Of a stretch of DNA of 23,743 nt, positions 1 through 6,555 are shown piece after piece (positions within the stretch are counted from its first letter, which is position 1; the number at the start of each line of letters is the position of its first letter). Position numbers and translations under genes: made by a program. The notes beneath the pieces were generated by a model that worked only from the letters and a program-made list of their open reading frames with translations, was not told the DNA's origin and ran no database searches. Origin of the DNA: an uncultured Candidatus Saccharibacteria bacterium (GTDB taxonomy: Bacteria > Patescibacteria > Saccharimonadia > Saccharimonadales > UBA1547); assembly GCA_946480535.1 (NCBI GenBank), contig CAMLKA010000015.1, positions 1 through 23,743 on the forward strand. Reading direction: 5' to 3'.

Positions 1-869
1 GTCTCATCCTCAAAAGTAAATTAAAGAATAGTGGCGTGAGCCTTCGCCTCGTCCCTAACCAGGAAGTTGCTCTCAGTACCGCTACCTCTCACCACAACAA
101 GCTTGGCCTCTCAGAGAACAAAGTTGAGCTGCTTATTATTCGTGGTAAAGACCGTACTATCATTGCCGAAAGTATCGGTACGCAAAACATCACCGCCCTG
201 GCGGCTCGCGACCAAGGACGTCCACGCCGCGACGCGTTTGTTGGCATGCTCCCGCCAAAGCTCGCCCTCATGATGCTCAACATGGCAGGTCCGCTGGTTG
301 CAGACCCAACTCAAGACCTCAACCAGCCTCGTATCCTTGACCCGTTCTGCGGTACGGGTGTTGTCCTCCAGGAAGCGATGCTTCTGCGCTACGGGGCTTA
401 CGGCACCGACCTCTCAGAGAAAATGATCCGCTACACTCGCGATAACCTTAATTGGCTGCAAGACAAATACAACATTCAAGGTCACTGGTATCTTCATGAA
501 GGCGACGCCATGGACACCTCGTGGCAACAGCCAATCGATGCCGTTGTTGCCGAAGGCTACCTGGGGCAGCCATTCAGCGCCCCGCCTTCAAGCGCCAAGC
601 TTACTGAAGTTCGCGGTAACTGTAACCATATCATGGGCTCATTCCTAAAGAACCTTTCAAAGCAAATCAAGCCGGGCACCCCTGTCGTGCTTGCCGTTCC
701 TGCTTGGAAAGATAAGTTCGACAACTTCACCCACCTCCCCCTTACAACAAAAGTTGAAGACTACGGCTTTGAACGTGTGAAATTAAAAACGGTCGAAGCC
801 GACCGTCTTATGTACTTCCGCCCCGATCAAGTCGTGGCACGCGAGTTGTTGCTTCTTATAAAGAAATAA
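1..869 (+). CDS. TRM11-like SAM-dependent RNA methyltransferase, 5'-partial
   Basis: The reading frame is open back to base 3 with no stop. The first in-frame start (GTG at 36) has no ribosome binding site, and the codons before it (LILKSKLKNSGV) look like protein, so the gene probably begins outside the window. Counting from GTG 36, residues 102-108 are DPFCGTG, the SAM-binding motif I of class I methyltransferases. The usual DPPY catalytic motif IV is replaced by EGYLG at 173-177. The overall arrangement resembles the TRM11/Trm-G10 group, which methylates guanine 10 of tRNA using an N-terminal THUMP-type RNA-binding domain; that part would lie mostly upstream. The family call is fairly safe, but the exact RNA substrate is inferred. 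The last 14 bases overlap the end of a small convergent gene on the minus strand. Confidence 0.75.
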   Translation, partial: LILKSKLKNSGVSLRLVPNQEVALSTATSHHNKLGLSENKVELLIIRGKDRTIIAESIGTQNITALAARDQGRPRRDAFVGMLPPKLALMMLNMAGPLVADPTQDLNQPRILDPFCGTGVVLQEAMLLRYGAYGTDLSEKMIRYTRDNLNWLQDKYNIQGHWYLHEGDAMDTSWQQPIDAVVAEGYLGQPFSAPPSSAKLTEVRGNCNHIMGSFLKNLSKQIKPGTPVVLAVPAWKDKFDNFTHLPLTTKVEDYGFERVKLKTVEADRLMYFRPDQVVARELLLLIKK

Positions 870-966
870 TACGAATAAATAGCTGGAGTGTCAGTGCGGT
901 AAGAATACTTGCCGTGAGAGCCCCAATAATGAGCTTTTTTGCGAAAAGTCGCTTTGATTTTGTCAT
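856..966 (-). CDS. Predicted 36-residue single-helix membrane microprotein
   Basis: A small frame reads MTKSKRLFAKKL, then a hydrophobic stretch to IRIISL, then TAA. The start codon is preceded by GGAGG at 971-975 with a four-base spacer, one of the best ribosome binding sites in the window. An extended -10 (TGTTATTAT, 1002-1010, minus) lies further upstream. Residues 1-11 carry five Lys/Arg followed by about 22 hydrophobic residues, which predicts one membrane helix with the N-terminus inside. It overlaps the 3' end of the methyltransferase gene by 14 bases, tail to tail. No family was recognised. It is too short for most gene callers. The ribosome binding site, promoter and physically sensible peptide favour a real gene, but chance cannot be excluded without comparison to relatives. 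Confidence 0.5.
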   Translation of the reverse strand: MTKSKRLFAKKLIIGALTASILTALTLQLFIRIISL

Positions 967-1000
967 TCCACCTCCGTTCCGTCGATTCTGACTAACTCTC

Positions 1001-1010
1001 TATAATAACA
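1001..1010. promoter_or_regulatory. Overlapping bidirectional -10 elements
   Basis: The ten bases tataataaca hold a consensus TATAAT reading rightwards (1001-1006) and an extended -10, TG-T-TATTAT, reading leftwards (1010 down to 1002). The rightward box would start transcription at about 1011-1013, at the first base of the GGGG that opens the predicted structured RNA. The leftward box would serve the 36-residue microprotein with a leader of roughly 30 bases. Neither direction has a convincing -35 (TTCCGT at 977-982 rightwards is poor). Confidence 0.5.
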
Positions 1011-1170
1011 GGGGTCAGAAATCACGGAACCCGCCGCTAGGCGGACCGTGAGGCCCCACTAAAGTTTCCTAAAGCGACGCGTTAACGAACCTGAACGACG
1101 GGATCAGTGTTGTTAACGCGATTTTCAACCATACCTCTCGCCCATACGGGCCAAAGGGTTAGGTTGTTTT
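1011..1170 (+). ncRNA. Candidate structured RNA with three stem-loops
   Basis: Three consecutive inverted repeats lie just after a TATAAT box. Stem 1: GGGG 1011-1014 with CCCC 1054-1057, enclosing CACGG/CCGTG (1023-1027, 1046-1050) and CCGCC/GGCGG (1031-1035, 1040-1044) around a GCTA loop. Stem 2: a perfect 9-bp CGCGTTAAC/GTTAACGCG (1078-1086, 1112-1120) enclosing CTGA/TCAG. Stem 3: CAACC/GGTTG (1126-1130, 1162-1166) enclosing GCCC/GGGC (1140-1143, 1148-1151), followed by TTTT. No reading frame covers it. Hallmarks of SRP RNA, RNase P RNA, tmRNA and tRNA were looked for and not seen. It could be a free small RNA or a long structured leader of the secreted-protein gene 130 bases downstream. 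Only pairing is seen here; function is unknown. Confidence 0.55.
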
Positions 1171-1244
1171 GCCAAATTGTAGTGATAGCCAAAGCGCTAC
1201 CATAGATTCGATTGTAGCATGGAGTTATTTACTTCTTGTGAATT

Positions 1245-1272
1245 TTGTGAGCTGTTCGCACTTAGATATACT
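1245..1272 (+). promoter_or_regulatory. Promoter of the small secreted protein gene
   Basis: TTGTGA (1245-1250) and TATACT (1267-1272) are separated by 16 bases. Transcription would start at about 1279, giving a leader of some 24 bases with AGGAGG (1292-1297) five bases before the ATG. A weak inverted repeat (GCTAC 1196-1200 / GTAGC 1214-1218) lies upstream; the rest of 1171-1244 holds nothing recognisable. Confidence 0.65.
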
Positions 1273-1302
1273 AAGGGGGTTCATAAGTAACAGGAGGAAT
1301 GT

Positions 1303-1662
1303 ATGAAAACCATTCAAACTATCCGTAAATCATTCGGAATTCTATCAATTGCAGTCGTCTTCGCAGTCAGCGTTCTCGGTGGTAGCCTTTTTGTTTCAAG
1401 CAATAACGCTTCAGCAGCCAGCGCTTCACTCCGTATGTACAACCGCTGTAACCATACGCGCGACGTATTTGTATACAACCAGTCAACTATGCGCCTCCTC
1501 TGGAGCGGATCTATCAAGCCTGGCCAATCTGCGCTCGCAACGGGTATCCCAACTTACATTACCCTCAAGATCAACTCACCAAAGAAAAACTACTACAGCT
1601 ACAGCGTTCCGAGCGTATATGTATATGCTCCAGTTACCCTCTCTTCAACAATTTGCCAGTAG
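1303..1662 (+). CDS. Small secreted protein, unknown function
   Basis: A 119-residue protein. Residues 1-10 are basic, about 11-32 hydrophobic, and NASA at 35-38 fits a signal peptidase I site, so the mature product is an exported protein of about 80 residues. It is rich in Tyr, Ser, Thr and Val with alternating hydrophobic residues, suggesting an all-beta fold. The two cysteines of the mature part (Cys49 and Cys118, next to the C-terminus) could form a disulfide. The start is well supported by AGGAGG at a five-base spacing and a good promoter. No membrane helix follows the signal and no sorting motif is seen. The family was not recognised. A surface or released factor in a host-associated lifestyle is possible but speculative. 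Confidence 0.8.
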   Translation: MKTIQTIRKSFGILSIAVVFAVSVLGGSLFVSSNNASAASASLRMYNRCNHTRDVFVYNQSTMRLLWSGSIKPGQSALATGIPTYITLKINSPKKNYYSYSVPSVYVYAPVTLSSTICQ

Positions 1663-1675
1663 GCCGTCCAACCCC

Positions 1676-1704
1676 TTGACTATTTCATTGTTTTTGGGTA
1701 CAAT
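1676..1704 (+). promoter_or_regulatory. rpmA promoter
   Basis: TTGACT (1676-1681) and TACAAT (1699-1704) with an ideal 17-base spacer lie between the secreted-protein gene and rpmA. The leader is about 50 bases and contains AAGGAG (1745-1750), ten bases before the start codon. Confidence 0.8.
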
Positions 1705-1760
1705 TGAACAGATTGATGCGAGGTTTTAAGAATACAAACTCGCGAAGGAGATAATAAAGT

Positions 1761-2033
1761 ATGTCACACGTTAAAGCAGGTGGTTCAAGTAAGAACATCC
1801 ACAACAACGCCGGCGCCCGCCTTGGCGTGAAGCGCTTTGGTGGCCAAAAAGTTAGTACCGGTGAAGTTCTTGTTCGCCAAACTGGTAGCACAAAGATTGC
1901 TGGTCCTGGTACTTTCATTAGCCGCAACTACACCATTCACGCTGCACAAGACGGCGTTGTAAGCTTCAAGAAGGTCAAAAAAGGTAGCTTTACCGGTAAG
2001 ACCGTTGTACGCACTCAAGTAGTCGTTTCATAG
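1761..2033 (+). CDS. rpmA: Large ribosomal subunit protein bL27
   Basis: A 90-residue protein with the bL27 signatures: the glycine-rich start HVKAGGSSKN, which in known ribosomes reaches toward the peptidyl-transferase centre, then RLGVKRFGGQ and VRQTGSTKIAGPG. Length matches the family. There is no N-terminal extension of the kind cleaved off in Firmicutes, since the GG-rich part begins at residue 7. In many bacteria rpmA follows rplU; here it stands alone with its own near-consensus promoter and ends at a strong terminator, so it is transcribed as a single gene. Confidence 0.97.
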   Translation: MSHVKAGGSSKNIHNNAGARLGVKRFGGQKVSTGEVLVRQTGSTKIAGPGTFISRNYTIHAAQDGVVSFKKVKKGSFTGKTVVRTQVVVS

Positions 2034-2047
2034 TCACCCTTCTTACA

Positions 2048-2080
2048 AAAATAACCCCGCACTAAGCGGGGTTATTTTAT
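2048..2080. terminator. Bidirectional intrinsic terminator between rpmA and the convergent gene
   Basis: A perfect 13-bp stem (2048-2060 with 2066-2078; right arm GCGGGGTTATTTT) closes a five-base loop. T-rich tracts follow the stem in both directions, so it can end rpmA transcripts and those arriving from the minus-strand gene that stops at 2095. Confidence 0.92.
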
Positions 2081-2094
2081 TGGTACGGCTTTAA

Positions 2095-2916
2095 CTACAT
2101 ACCCGATCGGCTACGAAGTCGCTCTTGGTAATCGGTAATACGACCGCCCGTTGCAAGGAACAGCGCGCGAGCACCGGCATCTTCCTTATCGGTAAAGTTA
2201 CGACGTTGAATCTTTTCCGCAGAACGCTTCAATATAGCTACGTCGACGCCGAGCTTTTCTGCGGTATAAAGAGCATTCTGCCAATCACGTCCGGTATTGC
2301 GAATATAAGGAGATGATGAAGTCATAAGCTCGCGAGCATCGGCAGAAGTGGTCCAGGTAAGGTATTGGTTCTCAGACATACGTTGAACCTGCTCAAGAAG
2401 CACTGGAGCCCATTCATCACCCTGCATATTCACGCCAGGAACAGCGTTCTCGGCAGAAAGGTGGTTTTCTGCTCCCCCACTCTGAATAAATCCTTCAATT
2501 TGCGCAGGAGTTGTAAGCGTAATCTCTACCGCATTAGTTTGAGGATTCACCTCACGAACAAATTGTTGTTCAAGACGGCCAAGCAAAGCGCCGGTACGAG
2601 CATCTTGCTCAAGAAGGATGGCGGCATCCCTCAGGCCTTCCCGGCTCGTAACGCCGCGGAGGTTAGGCTCTCGCCCATTTGCATAGTCTGCAATAATCCC
2701 AAGGCTAAGGTCAGGAGAATAAGCACCGTGTGTACCCACTACGTCTCCCTTACGAACAACGGCACCGATAAAACGGTCAATAATCACTTTACCCTGCTCT
2801 TCTTCAGGAAGAGATTTAATTTCTTCGTTTGAAAGGAGCTTAGAGATATATTCGGCAACGCCAGTAGGCTCTTTGCGCTGCTTTTCAGAAGGGTTCGTGA
2901 ATTGTTGTTCGCTCAT
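2095..2916 (-). CDS. Conserved-looking soluble protein, unknown function
   Basis: A 273-residue protein without signal peptide or membrane helix; the family was not recognised. It begins with a polar, probably disordered stretch (residues 1-20) and continues as mixed helix with many charged residues; there are no cysteines. A tract near residues 58-75 (GDVVGTHGAYSPDLSLG) is the most motif-like part but matches nothing I can name. The ATG at 2916 has only a weak AAAGG upstream. A TG-C-TAATAT extended -10 lies about 30 bases before the start. It is bounded by terminators on both sides, so it is a single-gene unit. Cytoplasmic location is inferred. Confidence 0.75.
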   Translation of the reverse strand: MSEQQFTNPSEKQRKEPTGVAEYISKLLSNEEIKSLPEEEQGKVIIDRFIGAVVRKGDVVGTHGAYSPDLSLGIIADYANGREPNLRGVTSREGLRDAAILLEQDARTGALLGRLEQQFVREVNPQTNAVEITLTTPAQIEGFIQSGGAENHLSAENAVPGVNMQGDEWAPVLLEQVQRMSENQYLTWTTSADARELMTSSSPYIRNTGRDWQNALYTAEKLGVDVAILKRSAEKIQRRNFTDKEDAGARALFLATGGRITDYQERLRSRSGM

Positions 2917-2944
2917 TTTTGTTTTTGCCTTTGCTTAATATTTG

Positions 2945-2957
2945 TATATTAGCATAA
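2945..2957 (-). promoter_or_regulatory. Extended -10 of the 273-residue protein gene
   Basis: Reading leftwards, CTTATG-C-TAATAT forms an extended -10, with a possible TTGCTT -35 sixteen bases upstream that overlaps the terminator of the preceding gene. The same TTATGCTA core recurs at the ftsE and pcsB-like promoters. Confidence 0.5.
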
Positions 2958-2964
2958 GTTTGAT

Positions 2965-2993
2965 AAAAAAGCAACCCCATGGCGGGGTTATGC
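2965..2993 (-). terminator. Intrinsic terminator after the 176-residue protein gene
   Basis: Read leftwards, AACCCC/GGGGTT (2984-2989 with 2973-2978) with a five-base loop is flanked by GC pairs and followed by six T residues (plus-strand A tract 2965-2970). It lies 23 bases after the stop of the minus-strand gene ending at 3016. Confidence 0.85.
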
Positions 2994-3015
2994 TACGCAA
3001 ACGTGACGTGGGATA

Positions 3016-3546
3016 TTAATCTTTTTCTATCAATTTTGTCGCCGGGTCGTGCACATCAATACCATCAACCGCCAGCAACTGCTTCGCAACCGCCACACCC
3101 AAGTCATCATCGGGTGTTCGCTTAAGGTTTTGGAGGTCTTTTTGCTGCCCCGCAAATACATCAGCGTCGATAAACTCTTCGATGCCCGATGGGTCCACGA
3201 TATCTGCGACGGGCACCCCATCAACGACACCAACACTCTTTACTTGATACTCAGTCATCGAAAATGCGTCAGGAATCTGAGCACCCTCTTCATCGAGTGC
3301 TTTTGTTGGAACATTTAATACATCGCCGGCTCGTAGCACCTCGAAATTGCGAACGGCACCGGGATCAGGAATACTACCTGTCTTTGGTGTCTCAAGCGGT
3401 GCAAACTCTCGAGTATTGTGCTTCTGAGCCTCTCTCGCCTCTGGGCTCCATTCCGGCGGAAGCACCGCAGGGCGAAACGTTTCCCGACTTACTTCGGGGA
3501 GGTTTGGTCCTTGTGTGGTACTTTCTTGGTGGAGTTGCTCTGTCAT
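3016..3546 (-). CDS. Acidic soluble protein, unknown function
   Basis: A 176-residue acidic protein without signal peptide, membrane helix or cysteine. Residues 1-65 are rich in Pro, Glu, Gln and Thr and are probably disordered. Residues 68-130 look like a compact beta-rich domain (FEVLRAGDVLNVPTKAL, then EYQVKSVGVVDGVPVADIVDP). A helical tail ends in LIEKD. No family was recognised. No ribosome binding site precedes the ATG at 3546; TAAAAT twelve bases upstream might be the -10 of an almost leaderless transcript. It lies 38 bases after an orphan response-regulator gene on the same strand, so co-transcription is also possible. Confidence 0.7.
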   Translation of the reverse strand: MTEQLHQESTTQGPNLPEVSRETFRPAVLPPEWSPEAREAQKHNTREFAPLETPKTGSIPDPGAVRNFEVLRAGDVLNVPTKALDEEGAQIPDAFSMTEYQVKSVGVVDGVPVADIVDPSGIEEFIDADVFAGQQKDLQNLKRTPDDDLGVAVAKQLLAVDGIDVHDPATKLIEKD

Positions 3547-3584
3547 GGTGGTGTTTGTATTTTATGAGCTTGTTCTAGATAGAA

Positions 3585-3977
3585 TTACGAGGTCGTCTGG
3601 GCAATACCCAGGTGGTAGCGGACACGTTCAATGACGTCGCCAATCACAACCTGTGATTTCACGAGGTAATCATCAACACCGAGTGATTCGGCGCGCTCTT
3701 TGTCTTTTGGCTGACTGAGTGCAGTAAGCATAATAACGTGAATGTTCGCGGTGTCAGGAGTGTTTCGAAGGATATCGAGCACATCGAAGCCACTGATCTT
3801 TGGCATCATTGCGTCGAGCAAAATAAGGTCTGGCTTAAAACGGGTCGCAGAAGCAAGTGCGTCTTCACCATTACCCACCCACTCGGTTTCAAAGCCCTCA
3901 ATATCGAGGCGAGATTTGTAGACGTTCGCCAAAGCTTCGTCGTCTTCAACTAACAAGATTTTCTTTTTAGTGTCCAT
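3585..3977 (-). CDS. Stand-alone response-regulator receiver protein
   Basis: A 130-residue protein that is a single receiver (CheY-like) domain. It has the acidic pocket EDD at 11-13, the phospho-acceptor Asp55 in LLDAMMP, Thr85 in MLTA and Lys107 in YLVKS, so all residues needed for phosphorylation are present. There is no DNA-binding or enzymatic output domain and no histidine kinase in the window, so partner and output are unknown. It could act by protein-protein contact like CheY or Spo0F. The ATG has no Shine-Dalgarno site; a promoter places the transcription start 2-4 bases before it. The gene lies directly downstream of the ftsEX-pcsB-ctp cluster but has its own promoter. Confidence 0.92.
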   Translation of the reverse strand: MDTKKKILLVEDDEALANVYKSRLDIEGFETEWVGNGEDALASATRFKPDLILLDAMMPKISGFDVLDILRNTPDTANIHVIMLTALSQPKDKERAESLGVDDYLVKSQVVIGDVIERVRYHLGIAQTTS

Positions 3978-3986
3978 ATATCGTGT

Positions 3987-4015
3987 ATTGTACTATGCTC
4001 TCCAGATAAGCACAA
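3987..4015 (-). promoter_or_regulatory. Leaderless promoter of the response regulator
   Basis: Read leftwards, TTGTGC (4010-4015) and TACAAT (3987-3992) are separated by exactly 17 bases. Only nine bases lie between the -10 box and the ATG, so the mRNA would have a leader of about 2-4 bases. The -35 sits immediately next to the ctp stop codon. Confidence 0.7.
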
Positions 4016-4016
4016 G

Positions 4017-5246
4017 CTAGATGGCTTTAAGCGCAGCCTCAAGTTGTGGATCGCGATCCGCATTAATGTCGTCTGCAGTACGCTCAACTTGCTGGTCTGG
4101 GGTAATTCCCTTTTCAGAAATATTCAATCCTGCCGGTGTATACCAACGAGCAATTGTGACCTTTAAGGTTGCCCCGTCGGTAAGATTCACGAGCTTCTGC
4201 ACGCTTCCCTTTCCAAAGGTCGTCGCGCCAACTAGGTTTGCCACCTTGTGGTCATGGAGTGCACCGGCAACGATCTCGCTCGCGCTGGCACTACTCTCGT
4301 TAACCAAAACGACTGTTTTAACACCCTTGAGGATTGGTGTGCCGGTAGACTTTAGTTCTTCCGTCACCTTACCCGACTCACGCTCGGTCGTTACAAGCTG
4401 TTTATCAAGCCAAATGCCCGCTACGGCCTGCGCAGCGGTCACGTAGCCGCCACCATTGCCGCGAAGGTCAAGTACAACACCCTTTACGCCCTTTTGCTTA
4501 AAGTCGTTCGCTACGGCACGCGCCAAGCTGCCGGTTTCGTCATCAAAACGAGTAATCGTTAAAATACCCACGCCGTCCTTAATTTCACCGTATGCACTTG
4601 GGTTATTCACCTGCTCACGGGTAATTGAGAACTCTTTCTCGGCGCCATCACGAATCACAGTGATTTTCACTGTCGTACCCGCCTCACCGCGAATGCTAGT
4701 CACAACATCATTAAGCGTCTTCTCGTGCACTTCTTCGCCATTAATCTTGAAGATGATATCGCCCACCATAATACCCGCCTTCTCGGCTGGGTTATCTTGC
4801 AATACACGCACTGCAGTTGGAACGTTATTGCGAATACCCACTTCAACACCAATACCACCACCAATATTACCGGTCAATGCGTCGTCAAAGCTGTTTGACT
4901 CTTCGCTATTCATAAATACCGTGTATTGATCACCGGCAGCGTCAACAAGGCCCTTGCTCGCACCCTCAAGAAGCTTCTTTTGGTCGAGATCGCCATCAAA
5001 GTTATCAGCCAACGCACGGTACGTCGCCTGCACGCTTGAAAGGTCGAGATCCTCACGACCAAGTAAGGTATTAATATTGCCCGTCAAAGCGCCGGTGTTA
5101 ATACCGCCGGCAACATAGCCGATGCCCGCAACAAAAACAAAGGCCAAAATCATCACTGCCGTTGGAATACGCTTTTCACGTTTTGGCTGACGCCGCGGAG
5201 ATTCGTATGGTGCAGGTGGTGTCGGTGTCGGTTGTGGCTCAGCCAT
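4017..5246 (-). CDS. S41 family C-terminal processing protease (Ctp)
   Basis: A 409-residue membrane-anchored serine protease. A proline-rich cytoplasmic start (residues 1-26) is followed by one membrane helix (27-48), a helical linker, a PDZ domain (about 129-213) and the S41 core. By analogy with CtpB, the catalytic residues are Ser321 in the SASASE motif, Lys346 in FGKGSVQ and Gln350 four residues later. The family cleaves exported proteins near their C-termini. The start is the ATG at 5246: GGAGGG lies ten bases upstream (5257-5262), and the longer in-frame start (TTG 5264) would swallow that site. Its place after the ftsE-ftsX-pcsB-like genes mirrors ftsEX-envC-ctp neighbourhoods in other bacteria, so processing of division hydrolases or their partners is a reasonable guess. 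Confidence 0.95.
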   Translation of the reverse strand: MAEPQPTPTPPAPYESPRRQPKREKRIPTAVMILAFVFVAGIGYVAGGINTGALTGNINTLLGREDLDLSSVQATYRALADNFDGDLDQKKLLEGASKGLVDAAGDQYTVFMNSEESNSFDDALTGNIGGGIGVEVGIRNNVPTAVRVLQDNPAEKAGIMVGDIIFKINGEEVHEKTLNDVVTSIRGEAGTTVKITVIRDGAEKEFSITREQVNNPSAYGEIKDGVGILTITRFDDETGSLARAVANDFKQKGVKGVVLDLRGNGGGYVTAAQAVAGIWLDKQLVTTERESGKVTEELKSTGTPILKGVKTVVLVNESSASASEIVAGALHDHKVANLVGATTFGKGSVQKLVNLTDGATLKVTIARWYTPAGLNISEKGITPDQQVERTADDINADRDPQLEAALKAI

Positions 5247-5273
5247 CAGGAATGTACCCTCCAAAGGTATGAA

Positions 5274-5294
5274 ATTATACTCTTGCCTATTATA
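5274..5294 (-). promoter_or_regulatory. Tandem -10 boxes before ctp
   Basis: Two consensus TATAAT boxes read leftwards at 5289-5294 and 5274-5279, 15 bases apart start to start. Neither has a convincing -35. Both give leadered transcripts that include the GGAGGG site, so ctp can be expressed separately from the upstream genes. Confidence 0.55.
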
Positions 5295-5324
5295 CCGCTT
5301 TGGTTGAATTAAAGCTTAAGAGAA

Positions 5325-6503
5325 TTAGATGATTTTAACGTATTGGTCGAAGAAGTTCTTGGACAGCCACATTTCGCTGTACATACCCCATCCGGCACCA
5401 TAGTTGTAGTTGTATTGGCTTACAAGGACCTTATCGCCGCTGACTGCTTCTACCCATGCAACGTGACCAGGGTTACCATGAATCACGGCAATTGAACCAG
5501 CCTGAGGACTTCGTCCAAGGTTTTGGTAGCCAGCATTCACCGCGTTGTAGCCGAACATACCACCATTACCCCATCGGTAGTAACGACCGGTTTCTTTTGC
5601 AATCTTCCAAGCAACGTAGCTGGCACACTGACGACATCCGTAACCGCGACCATCGCCACCATTACCATTTGCTCCACCTGTAGAAAGGTATCCGAGCATT
5701 GGACAGTTCGAGTTATTCCATGGGTAATCTGCAAGGAGTCCACCGTCAACGATTGCGTAGCCACCGTTGGCGTTTTCACGAGCCTTGAGCTCTGCCTGGA
5801 TACGCTTTGCTTCAGCAATTTGCGCCTGGCTGTCTTTAATCATGCCTTGGTACTTTGATTCGTCGTTCTGAGTGCGAGCAAGAAGAGTTGCTTGTTCAGC
5901 CTGCTTTGCAGCAAGGGTGTCGCGAGCGGTCTTTTGGCTTTCGAGAACCTTGGTCACTTCTTCTTTCTGAGTTGAAAGCTGTACCTTGAGGTCTTTCACC
6001 TTCTTAATCGTTGCGCCAAGTTCATCTTTTACAGAGTTGCGGTATTCTTGCTTATCAAGGAAGTCACCAATGTTTTGGCTGCTCGCAAGCATTTCAACTG
6101 GTGAAATACTGTCGTCAACGTAGAGGTCGGCAATGGTGATACCAAGTGCGTCTTGGTTGTCTTTAATTTCTTTTTCGGTTTCAGCAATTTGAATCACAAG
6201 CTTGTCATGTTGCGCTTGGTTCACATTAATTTGCGCCTGGAGGGCGTTCTTTTCGTTGTTAAGCTGCGCTACGGCGTTTGCAAGCGTTGCAGCTTCAGCG
6301 CCAAGACGGTCCGCCTCGGCCTTGTAACGAGCCATATCGGCTTGGAGCGCGCGAATCTTATCATCGTATTGATCCGCTGATACAGGTTTGTTGAGTTGAT
6401 AGCCCACTCCGGTTCCGGCAAGGACGACGGCCGCAACAACAAGAAATGCCCTTTTCGCTTTAGTAGAGAGTGAAGCTGGTGTGGTGGTACGCAGTTTCTT
6501 CAT
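5325..6503 (-). CDS. PcsB-like coiled-coil CHAP-domain peptidoglycan hydrolase
   Basis: A 392-residue exported protein. A basic start and hydrophobic helix (about 18-35) end in PVSAD, a likely signal peptidase site near residue 43. Residues 45-245 form a long Ala/Gln/Lys/Glu coiled coil, and 255-392 form a CHAP domain with the likely nucleophile Cys293 (in CRQCASYVAW) and His347 (in GHVAW). CHAP enzymes are amidases or endopeptidases of peptidoglycan. A coiled coil plus CHAP directly after ftsE and ftsX is the layout of streptococcal PcsB, whose activity FtsEX gates at the septum. The start is set at ATG 6503 because the upstream ATG (6521) partly overlaps the -10 box; a promoter eight bases before 6503 predicts a leaderless mRNA. 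Confidence 0.9.
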   Translation of the reverse strand: MKKLRTTTPASLSTKAKRAFLVVAAVVLAGTGVGYQLNKPVSADQYDDKIRALQADMARYKAEADRLGAEAATLANAVAQLNNEKNALQAQINVNQAQHDKLVIQIAETEKEIKDNQDALGITIADLYVDDSISPVEMLASSQNIGDFLDKQEYRNSVKDELGATIKKVKDLKVQLSTQKEEVTKVLESQKTARDTLAAKQAEQATLLARTQNDESKYQGMIKDSQAQIAEAKRIQAELKARENANGGYAIVDGGLLADYPWNNSNCPMLGYLSTGGANGNGGDGRGYGCRQCASYVAWKIAKETGRYYRWGNGGMFGYNAVNAGYQNLGRSPQAGSIAVIHGNPGHVAWVEAVSGDKVLVSQYNYNYGAGWGMYSEMWLSKNFFDQYVKII

Positions 6504-6511
6504 CACTTCTA

Positions 6512-6540
6512 AATTTAGCATAAGCTTGATAGGTCGTCAA
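6512..6540 (-). promoter_or_regulatory. Leaderless promoter of the pcsB-like gene
   Basis: Read leftwards, TTGACG (6535-6540), a 17-base spacer, then extended -10 TG-C-TAAATT (hexamer 6512-6517). Eight bases separate the hexamer from the ATG at 6503, so transcription should begin within 0-3 bases of the start codon. No Shine-Dalgarno site is needed or seen. It lies in the 52-base gap after ftsX. Confidence 0.75.
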
Positions 6541-6555
6541 TAAATGATGCAAATA

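Noticed and set aside
1171..1244. Possible tRNA or tmRNA 3' end (tagattcgattg resembles a T arm)
   Set aside because: No matching acceptor, anticodon or D arms can be folded, and there is no CCA-type end.
5247..5264. TTG start adding six residues to the Ctp protease
   Set aside because: The added codons contain the GGAGGG ribosome binding site that serves the ATG at 5246.
6504..6521. Upstream ATG for the pcsB-like gene
   Set aside because: Most of the added segment is the -10 box and the few bases up to the predicted transcription start, so it would not be in the mRNA.
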